A stretch of 64,000 nt of DNA from an uncultured Dehalococcoidia bacterium (GTDB taxonomy: Bacteria; Chloroflexota; Dehalococcoidia; Lucifugimonadales; UBA1123), in contig OY282441.1 in the NCBI GenBank assembly GCA_958296105.1, forward strand, positions 62,001 to 126,000, read 5' to 3'. Position numbers and translations under genes: made by a program. Shown piece after piece: positions 57,937 to 64,000 of the stretch; within the stretch, counting starts at the first letter, position 1; each line of letters begins with the position of its first letter. The notes beneath the pieces were generated by a model that was not told the origin of the DNA, ran no database searches, and worked only from the letters and a program-made list of their open reading frames with translations.

Positions 57937-59391
57937 TCACATCATCCCCGTTCTCAGCCACCTGCCTCGAACGAAGTACACCCCGAACGCCAGCGCCCTG
58001 ACAGTCATGCCGATCACGATTGCCCACGGCACCCCGAACTCCGCCAGAGCCGTGTACTGCGACAGCGCGAACGCCAGCGGCAGCTCCACCAGCCACATGG
58101 TCGAGAGCATGATCACCATTGGCGCGAACGTATCGCCGGACGTGTTGAACGCCTGCGTGAATACTTGAACCGCGTTCATCGACAGATACCCCACCGCCAG
58201 CACCTGAAGCCACAGAGAAGCCCGCGCCACGAACTCGGCGTCCGAGTTGAAGAACGCGGCCACAGGCGACGGAAACGCCAGGAACAGCGCAGACACCGCC
58301 ACACTCGCGCCCCCCGCGTAGATCAGCGCCCACAGCACCGACTGCCTCGCCCTGTCGGTGTATCCCGCCCCTAGGTTCTGCCCCGCGAGCGCGCCCGCCG
58401 CTCGTCCCATGCCTCGGCTCGCGTGGCTTACCGTGTTCTCCGCCCGCCGCGACAGCGCGAACGCCGCCAGCGCCCCGCCGCCAAACGGCGCCACTATGAA
58501 CACCACTATCAGCTGAGACACCGCGCGCTGAGCGCCCGTCACCGAAGCCGGAATCCCCACTTTCAGAATCCTCCAGATCATCGGATAGTCCACGTAGTAG
58601 CCCTTGAAGCTCAGCTTCAGGCGAGACGTCCCCCTGAGCAGCGCGCTCATGTTCATACTCAGCCCCAGCGTCTGCGCGATCAGGTTCGCCGCGCCCGCGC
58701 CCGCGAGGTCCAGAGACGGAAACAGCCACCATCCGAAGATCAGGAACGGACTGAGCAGAAGATGCGACACCCTCGACACACTCGCCGCCCTCAGCGGAGT
58801 CATCGCGTCTCCCGAAGCCTGAAGCGCCCCCGCGCTCAGACGCTGAAGCCCCATCATAGACATTGCGAACAGCTGGAAGCGCATGTACCCTGCCGCCTGC
58901 CTGACCACCTCGTCCCCGAGACCCATCACCCTCAGAAGCGGCTCGGTCAGAACCAGCCCCACAGCCACCAGAACCAGCGAGTACACCGTGCTGAGCGTGA
59001 GCGCTTGGAGCATAACGTGGTTCGCGTAGGCGATCTCCCTCGCCCCCACCGCCCGCGAGATCATAGACCTCATGCCCGCGTCCAGACCCATGCGCGCAGT
59101 CATCACCATCATCAGGTACGTCTGCGCGACGCCAAGCCCCGCTATCGCCTGGAACCCGATTCGCCCCGCCCAGATCAGGTCCGCAAGCTGATCGACCACA
59201 CTGAGAAAGCTCTCCGCGATCTGCGGCCAAGACAAGAACCACAGATTGCCCGGGATGCTCCCTTTGGTCAGATCTTTCGTGACGTACCGCGAGCGCCCCC
59301 GCGCCCCTCGACGCCGAGATCGGGCGGCACTCGCCCCACCCGCTGACGGTGAGGCAGGCCGCTCTGATGGATCTGTGGAAGATTCGGCCAT
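57937..59391 (-). CDS. MATE family efflux transporter with rearranged C-terminus
   Basis: This 484-residue inner-membrane protein has the 12-helix MATE pattern, with WPQIAESFLSVVDQLADLIWAG in helix 1, GLDAGMRSMISRAVGAR, and the second-half repeat AVSQLIVVFIVAPFGGGALAAFALSRR and GAGYTDRARQSVLWAL. It exports cationic compounds using Na+ or H+. The C-terminus after VYFVRGRW is only LRTGMM, and the DNA there is the junction with two further partial copies of the 3' end, so a few C-terminal residues have probably been replaced. The start is uncertain (ATG 59391 chosen; upstream frame passes through repeats); the conserved part begins near TKDLTKGSIPGNLWF. Confidence 0.85.
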   Translation of the reverse strand: MAESSTDPSERPASPSAGGASAARSRRRGARGRSRYVTKDLTKGSIPGNLWFLSWPQIAESFLSVVDQLADLIWAGRIGFQAIAGLGVAQTYLMMVMTARMGLDAGMRSMISRAVGAREIAYANHVMLQALTLSTVYSLVLVAVGLVLTEPLLRVMGLGDEVVRQAAGYMRFQLFAMSMMGLQRLSAGALQASGDAMTPLRAASVSRVSHLLLSPFLIFGWWLFPSLDLAGAGAANLIAQTLGLSMNMSALLRGTSRLKLSFKGYYVDYPMIWRILKVGIPASVTGAQRAVSQLIVVFIVAPFGGGALAAFALSRRAENTVSHASRGMGRAAGALAGQNLGAGYTDRARQSVLWALIYAGGASVAVSALFLAFPSPVAAFFNSDAEFVARASLWLQVLAVGYLSMNAVQVFTQAFNTSGDTFAPMVIMLSTMWLVELPLAFALSQYTALAEFGVPWAIVIGMTVRALAFGVYFVRGRWLRTGMM

Positions 59392-59504
59392 ACATTGCCA
59401 TGTCGGAAAGCCACAAGCCCGGGCCATCCGACACCGCCAAACCCTATCCCAGTTCACCCATCCAGTCAAACCACCCCGAACCTGCAATACTGCATTGGGC
59501 TTGG

Positions 59505-59625
59505 TCGGCGTTACAAAAGCCCCCACCCCCTCGGTCTGCGATACGAAAAGCCCCCTTCCTCGAATGAAGAGCGTTAGAGAGGAAATCCCCTCCCCCTTGA
59601 AGGGAGAGGGTTAGGGAGGAGGTGA
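59505..59625. repeat. Copies of the dispersed palindrome upstream of the MATE gene
   Basis: Two or three degenerate lead-in units (CTGCGATACGAAAAGCCCCC type) end in a good palindrome at about 59583-59620: CCCTCCCCCTTGAAGGGAGAGGG plus tail, written here in part. The segment lies between the MATE gene and the RHH-like gene, which are divergent. Confidence 0.75.
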
Positions 59626-59699
59626 CGACTTGAACCCGTAACGCCGATCCGATACAATATACTCACACGTAATTCCAGAAGAGTGAAAGAGGACTTGAA

Positions 59700-60134
59700 A
59701 TGACGCAGAACGACACCCAGAACAGCGAGGAAGCGCGCAGCGGCGATGAGACCAGCAGACAGAAGACGAAGATCATAGTATCCGTCGACAACCTCGAAGA
59801 CGTGGACAAAGCCGTTCGCGGCGCCTTCGGCAAGAGCAAGGACGCAGTCAGCGGCGTCGGCGAATCCATCCGCGAGACCATCAAGACCGTCCGCGCCACC
59901 CGCGACTCAGTGGTGATGGTGCGCGTCAGCACCGACAGCTTGAACAAGATAGATGAGCTAGTGGACTCCGGCCTGACCAACAGCCGCTCCGAAGCTGCCG
60001 CCTTCCTCATCGCCGAGGGCATCGAGGCAAGAGCCGACCTCTACGACAAGATCGCCGAGCAGACCGAAGTCATACGCAGCGCCCGCGAAAAACTCCACCG
60101 CCTTCTCAAAGACGAACCCGACACCCAGCCCTAA
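59700..60134 (+). CDS. RHH-like regulator-type protein
   Basis: This 144-residue protein has a charged N-terminus, a helical middle (DKAVRGAFGKSKDAVSGVGE) and a C-terminal ribbon-helix-helix-like segment: VVMVRVSTDSLNKIDELVDS then LTNSRSEAAAFLIAEGIEA. The sequence V-R-V-S-x-D-S-L-x-K-I-D-E-L-V-x-S-G followed by SRSEAAAFLI is the typical RHH DNA-binding strand-helix-turn-helix. So it may regulate transcription or act like an antitoxin, but no toxin lies beside it. GATACAATATACT upstream may be its -10 region. Confidence 0.7.
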   Translation: MTQNDTQNSEEARSGDETSRQKTKIIVSVDNLEDVDKAVRGAFGKSKDAVSGVGESIRETIKTVRATRDSVVMVRVSTDSLNKIDELVDSGLTNSRSEAAAFLIAEGIEARADLYDKIAEQTEVIRSAREKLHRLLKDEPDTQP

Positions 60135-60159
60135 CCCCCGAGACTTGCGTTCCAAGACC

Positions 60160-60332
60160 CCTTCCCCGTAGACCGAGTTCGAGCGCATCCCCACCCCCTC
60201 GGAGACTGCAATTCCAACGGATCCCCTCCCCCTCGAAGGAGACTAGGCTTACAAATCCCCTCCCCCTCGGAGACTAGGCTTACAAATCCCCTCCCCCTCG
60301 AAGGGGGAGGGCTAGGGTGGGGGTGACACACC
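60160..60332. repeat. Array of degenerate palindrome copies between RHH-like and Fe-ADH genes
   Basis: Repeated half-units CCCCTCCCCCTCGGAGACT / CAAATCCCCTCCCCCTCG follow one another, and only the last (about 60289-60325) has a complete palindrome CCCTCCCCCTCGAAGGGGGAGGG with a CTAGGGTGGGGGTGAC tail. This shows how the array grows by copying the left half plus the linker AGACTAGGCTTACAAAT. Confidence 0.75.
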
Positions 60333-60339
60333 AGCTCCC

Positions 60340-61482
60340 TCACAGCGCCCCCCTCAGCATCTCCTCCAGCTCCTCCGCGCTCATCGGACGCGGCAGCTGC
60401 TCCAGCCTCTCCCATCTCGTACCCTCCACGATGCGCCCGATGTCCCCATCCCGTATCCCCAGATCCGAGAGCCGCGTCTTCAGCCCGCAGCGCTCCATGA
60501 TCTGAGTTATCTTCGCGCACGCCGCCCCCACGTCCTCCACCTCCAGCGCAGACAGCAGCGCCCCCATCTTGTGCGAGATCGCCCCCGCGCACCAGCGCAG
60601 GAACGGCGCGAGCGTCACCCCCACCGACTGCCCATGCTCCACCTTCCAGTACAGCGTCAGCGCACTGCCCACCCCATGGCAGGCGTTCGGCGAGCTGTTG
60701 CTGTACCCGACCCCCGCCATCGTAGCCGCCAGCGCGCACGCCGCCCTCGACTCCATATCCCCCTGAATCGCAGAGCGAACCAGATTGCGCGAGTACATCC
60801 TGATAACCCCCAGCGCCAGCGCGTCCGACATCGGCTCCGCGTCAACGTTCCAGTAGCTCTCGAACGCGCTCGTGAATGCGTCCATCCCCGTGTTCGCCGC
60901 CAGACCCTGCGGCATCGTCATCGCCAGACGCGGATCCACTATCGCCACCGCAGGAAACATAGATGCCCCACTCAGCCCGAACTGCTTTGTGGAGTCCCAG
61001 TCCCACAGCGCAGAGCCTGACGTAACCTCACTGCTGCTTCCAGACGTCGTTGGCGCAGCGATGAAGGGCAGGCTCGGACGCTCGAACCGCGCCGCCCCCG
61101 TCGCGTACTCCCTCGCCCGCCCGTCGTGCCTCGCCAGAATCGCCGCCGCCTTTGCCAGATCGAGCGCGCTTCCGCCCCCGATTCCCACCACCACGTCCGC
61201 CCCGAACTCGCCGCACTCCTTCGCCGCCGCGTCCGCCTCCGCAGGAGATGGAAACGGACTTGCCCTGTCGTGCAGCCTCACCTCGAACGCCGACAGCCCA
61301 TCCAGAACCCCCTTCAGTATCCCACGCCTCCGCAGGAAGCCCCGCCCAGTCACCAGAAAGACCCTTGCCCCTCCGCCCGCCGTCTCCGCCACCTCATCCC
61401 CCAGACGCGACACGCTCCCCGCCCCGAACACGATCTTGGTTGGACTCCGCCACACGAAAGAAGGCGCCAGCTGCTCTGCCAT
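60340..61482 (-). CDS. Iron-containing alcohol dehydrogenase family protein with altered metal site
   Basis: This 380-residue protein has the Fe-ADH layout: NAD motif VVVGIGGGSALDLAKA (about 92-107), APTTSGSSSEVTSG, then the metal domain. The usual ligand set Asp-His-His-His appears as Asp in ANTGMDAFTSAF, but the His expected four residues later is Ser, whereas His in NACHGVGSAL and KVEHGQSVG are kept. So metal binding, and possibly activity, is altered; related maleylacetate reductase-like members also depart from the ligand set. The ATG 61482 is preceded by AGGAGTGG. It is divergent from the ThDP enzyme. Confidence 0.85.
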   Translation of the reverse strand: MAEQLAPSFVWRSPTKIVFGAGSVSRLGDEVAETAGGGARVFLVTGRGFLRRRGILKGVLDGLSAFEVRLHDRASPFPSPAEADAAAKECGEFGADVVVGIGGGSALDLAKAAAILARHDGRAREYATGAARFERPSLPFIAAPTTSGSSSEVTSGSALWDWDSTKQFGLSGASMFPAVAIVDPRLAMTMPQGLAANTGMDAFTSAFESYWNVDAEPMSDALALGVIRMYSRNLVRSAIQGDMESRAACALAATMAGVGYSNSSPNACHGVGSALTLYWKVEHGQSVGVTLAPFLRWCAGAISHKMGALLSALEVEDVGAACAKITQIMERCGLKTRLSDLGIRDGDIGRIVEGTRWERLEQLPRPMSAEELEEMLRGAL

Positions 61483-61563
61483 GATTCCACTCCTGAAGGC
61501 TGTTTCCGCTCTGCGCGCGCACTCCGAGCGCTCCGCCCACTCTACCACAGCGCGCCGTCCCGC

Positions 61564-61591
61564 TTGACACCGCCCGCAGCCGATATACAAT
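61564..61591 (+). promoter_or_regulatory. Promoter of the ThDP-enzyme gene
   Basis: TTGACA (61564-61569), a 16-base spacer and TACAAT (61586-61591) lie 37 bases before the ATG at 61629. The match to a sigma-70-type promoter is good. Confidence 0.7.
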
Positions 61592-61628
61592 TGCCCCAAC
61601 CACTCCAAAGCAGGGAAGGGGATTCAAG

Positions 61629-63297
61629 ATGGCACAGGTAACAGGCGCTCAGCTCGTGGTGGACTCGCTCGGCAGAGAGGGCATAGACACCATCTACACC
61701 CTCCCCGGAGACCCCATCGGCCCAATCGTCAACGGCTGCGCCGAGGCCGGGCTGAGGGTGATCTCCGTCCGCCACGAGCAGGCGGCCGCCATGGCCGCCC
61801 AGGCCCACTCCTACTTCACGCGCGGCGTCGGAGTCTGCGTAGCCGCATCCGGAGTTGGTCAGACGAACACCCTCACCGCCATAGCCAACGCGCAGGTCAA
61901 CTGCTGGCCCCTGCTCGTCATAGGCGGCTCCGCCGAGCTGCGCCGCCGCAACATGGGAGACTTCCAAGAGCTTGCACAGGTCGAATCCACAGAGCCGCTG
62001 TGCAAGTGGTCCTATGCCGCCGAGTCCATCCAGCGAATACCCACCCTCATAAACATCGCCCTCAGAAGAGCCCTCGCCGGACGCCCCGGCCCCGTCTATC
62101 TCGACCTGCCCGCCGAGATGATCTCCGGCTCCGTGGACGATGCCCACGTCCCCATACCCGTTCCCGCCCCCGAACCCGCCAGACCGCTCGCCGAGCCGGA
62201 CAAGATCACACAGGCGTTGAAGATACTCCAAGACGCCGAGCGCCCCCTTCTCATAGTCGGCAAGGGCGCGGCGTGGTCATGGGCGGAAGATGAGCTGCTC
62301 CAGTTCGTCGAAAGCGCGCAGATACCCTTCCTCACCTCCCCGATGGGCGCCGGAACGCTCCCTCCCGATCACCCCATGAACGTATCCGCCGCGCGCACGC
62401 AGGCGCTCCGGGGCGCCGATACCGTCCTGCTGGTCGGCGCCAGGCTCAACTGGATATTCCACTTCGGACAGCCGCCCAGATTCGCCGAAAGCTACAAGCT
62501 CATCCAAATCGACATCGAACCAGAGGAGATAGGCGTGAACCACGCCGCAGACGTCGGACTAGCCGGAGATGCCAAGATGGTAATGCGGCAGCTGCTGGAC
62601 GCCCTCGAAGATACGCCCGTCGAATTCGGCGAAACCCCTTGGCTGGCAGGACTCAGAGAGAAGGTAGCCCAGAACGCCGCGTCCATCGAGCCTATGCTCA
62701 ACGCCGATACCATGCCGCTCGGCTACTACCGCATCCTCAAGGAGATACGAGACTACCTGCCCAAAGACTCCATCCTAGTGGCGGACGGCGCATCCACCAT
62801 GGACATCTCGCGCCAGGTCCGTCCCCGTCTGGAACCCGCGCCAGCGCGTAGACGCCGGAGTCGCCGGCTGCGTGGGCGTGGGCGTCCCATTCTCCATCGC
62901 CGCCAAGGTCGTCCACCCGGACAAGCCCGTCATATGCCTGCAAGGAGACTGGGCATTCGGCTTCAACGGAATGGACATAGAGACCGCCGTTAGATTCGAT
63001 CTCCCCATCGTGTGGGTCGTCTTCCAGAACGCCAACATAGACAAGTGGGTGCGCCAGTACGTGGACGGAGAAGAAGACCCCAACGACTTCACCCCCTCGA
63101 TGCGCTTCGACAGGATGATGGAGGCATTCGGCGGACATGGCGAGTACGTGGAGCGCCCCGACGAGATCCGCCCCGCGCTGGAGCGCGCCTTCAACTCCGG
63201 CAAAGCCGCGCTCGTGAACGTCATAATGGATCCCGCCGCCAGCCGCCGCCCACAGCAGTTCGCATGGCTGGCGCGCGAAGGCCGCATGGGGTACTAG
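61629..63297 (+). pseudogene. ThDP-dependent enzyme (acetolactate synthase/oxalyl-CoA decarboxylase-like) with one-base frameshift
   Basis: Residues 1-395 are in frame from ATG 61629: catalytic Glu in VRHEQAAAMAAQ, middle domain LLIVGKGAAWSWAED. Around 62817-62820 one extra C in GGTCCGTCCCC moves the reading frame; the continuation VPVWNPRQRVDAGVAGCVGV is in frame +1 to 63297. It includes the ThDP motif GDWAFGFNGMD through FQNANID and ends REGRMGY. Without the extra base the protein would have about 556 residues, normal for the family. Either a real mutation or a sequencing error in a C run. The substrate is not clear. Confidence 0.85.
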
Positions 63298-63304
63298 AGG
63301 GATA

Positions 63305-63763
63305 CTAGGTGACGTCCCTGTACGCTTGCCCCCGCCTGACCACGTCTTCCAGCGAGCTGAAGTCTCCGATGGCGACCTCGTTGCCCCTCGGCTGCGGCGG
63401 TCTGGGGTCTAGGCCAAGCGTCTCCACCACCGCCGGATTCGAGTAGTAGCCGTTGTAGGTGAAGCCCAGCAGCGCCTCGAAGAACTCCTTGCTCTCCGAT
63501 TCGATCTTGCGCAGCACCTGATCTTGCAGCTCGCCCCGAATATCCACGAACCTCGCCCCCCCTGCGCGCGCAGCCTCCATATCCACCAGATGAAGCCCGC
63601 TGGAGAACAGACGCGGAAGCCGTTTCGAGCCTGCGATCGCGCCGTCTATGTAATCCACCGTCCCCGCCTCGGACGCGCTGGGATGATCACCCTCAGCCGG
63701 AATCAGACGATCCACTATAGCCGTCATCTGCGCCCTCTGATCCGCTCCGAAATATCTCGACAT
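63305..63763 (-). CDS. Gluconate 2-dehydrogenase subunit 3 family protein
   Basis: This 152-residue protein starts MSRYFGADQRAQMTAIVDRL, then IPAEGDHPSASEAGTVDYID, FVDIRGELQDQVLRKIE and GFTYNGYYSNPAVVETLG. These are the hallmarks of the small (gamma) subunit that pairs with a GMC-type flavin dehydrogenase. It aids export or folding of the large subunit in known systems, often with a Tat signal; here no signal peptide is seen in the chosen frame. It follows the GMC oxidoreductase gene 58 bases downstream. AGGATGGGG lies before the ATG. It converges on the ThDP-enzyme gene. Confidence 0.88.
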   Translation of the reverse strand: MSRYFGADQRAQMTAIVDRLIPAEGDHPSASEAGTVDYIDGAIAGSKRLPRLFSSGLHLVDMEAARAGGARFVDIRGELQDQVLRKIESESKEFFEALLGFTYNGYYSNPAVVETLGLDPRPPQPRGNEVAIGDFSSLEDVVRRGQAYRDVT

Positions 63764-63821
63764 CGCCCCATCCTGAATCCTGCTTGCCGTCGCATGTCCA
63801 TGCAGCCGCTGCACGCGCCCG

Positions 63822-64000
63822 CTACACGCGCATGAGCCTCGCGTCCCGCTTGAACTCCTCCGCCATGTGAAGCGCAACCGCCTGTATCGTAGACGTGGGG
63901 TTGACCGCCCCCGCCGTCACGAACACACTGCCGTCTATGATGTACAGATTATCCACGTCGTGCGTCTGCCCCGACCTCTTGACCACGCTCACGCGCGGAT
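63822..64000 (-). CDS. GMC oxidoreductase, C-terminal end (gene continues beyond the window)
   Basis: The 59 codons visible read P-R-V-S-V-V-K-R-S-G-Q-T-H then VDNLYIIDGSVFVTAGAVNP and TSTIQAVALHMAEEF, the GMC_oxred_C signature with the active-site Asn-Pro and FAD-contacting segment. GMC enzymes oxidise alcohols or sugars with FAD. With the gluconate-dehydrogenase subunit 3 gene just downstream it probably forms a membrane sugar or polyol dehydrogenase complex. The N-terminal FAD domain lies outside the window. Confidence 0.88.
   Translation of the reverse strand, partial: PRVSVVKRSGQTHDVDNLYIIDGSVFVTAGAVNPTSTIQAVALHMAEEFKRDARLMRV

Overview
The window looks like a chromosomal segment of a free-living or host-associated bacterium with high GC content. 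It has no rRNA or tRNA gene that I can see. Gene content points most plausibly to a Chloroflexota (Dehalococcoidia/SAR202-like) genome: CaiB/BaiF CoA-transferase next to MeaB, a mandelate-racemase/MLE enzyme, DUF1800 plus DUF1501 plus NHL, corrinoid protein and MtaA/BHMT-type methyltransferases, a PF13769 protein, and GMC oxidoreductase with gluconate-dehydrogenase subunit 3. This placement is inference from gene repertoire; no marker phylogeny could be run.

Layout. 0-12 kb: an ankyrin fragment, M24 peptidase, GNAT, CapA, APH-type kinase, folC, fabF, a SWIM-finger protein, a formyltransferase, and a PAS-GAF histidine kinase with its response regulator. 12-17 kb: dispersed CCCTCTCCC/GGGAGAGGG palindromes, a large VWA protein, a decayed IS5-type element and a duplicated coiled-coil/TM gene. 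17-29 kb: an aquaporin and a scattered C1/corrinoid set (corrinoid protein coupled to a Cys-rich small protein, MtaA-like, BHMT-like). Into this set are mixed DUF433/DUF5615 toxin-antitoxin modules, a DUF4268 protein with a decayed relative, a NYN-LOTUS protein and a three-copy membrane-protein array. 29-34.5 kb: hydrolase, CoxE-like VWA, a clear prokaryotic viperin with its own promoter and operator-like palindrome, an FMN reductase and an unknown two-gene cassette. 34-44 kb: MLE enzyme, riboflavin cluster ribE-ribBA-ribH (ribD lies apart, coupled to dcd), a triplicated promoter-like repeat before meaB-caiB, a SIMPL lipoprotein and lepB. 44-54 kb: Fur/PerR regulator with palindromic control region, DUF1800-DUF1501-NHL set, duplicated PaREP1-like genes, priA, rplS, surE. 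54-64 kb: an MDR reductase, aspartyl protease, rluD-type synthase, lspA, a MATE transporter with a tandemly amplified 3' end, an RHH-like protein, Fe-ADH, a frameshifted ThDP enzyme, and the GMC/gluconate-dehydrogenase pair.

Two themes stand out. First, local tandem duplication is pervasive: promoter x3, membrane gene x3, MATE 3' end x3, coiled-coil gene x2, PaREP1-like x2 and palindromic arrays, often leaving footprints of neighbouring genes. Second, an accessory stretch (about 19-34.5 kb) carries defence-like genes. The strongest is the viperin homolog, whose reading frame continues for 49 codons beyond a single amber codon into a conserved-looking small protein.
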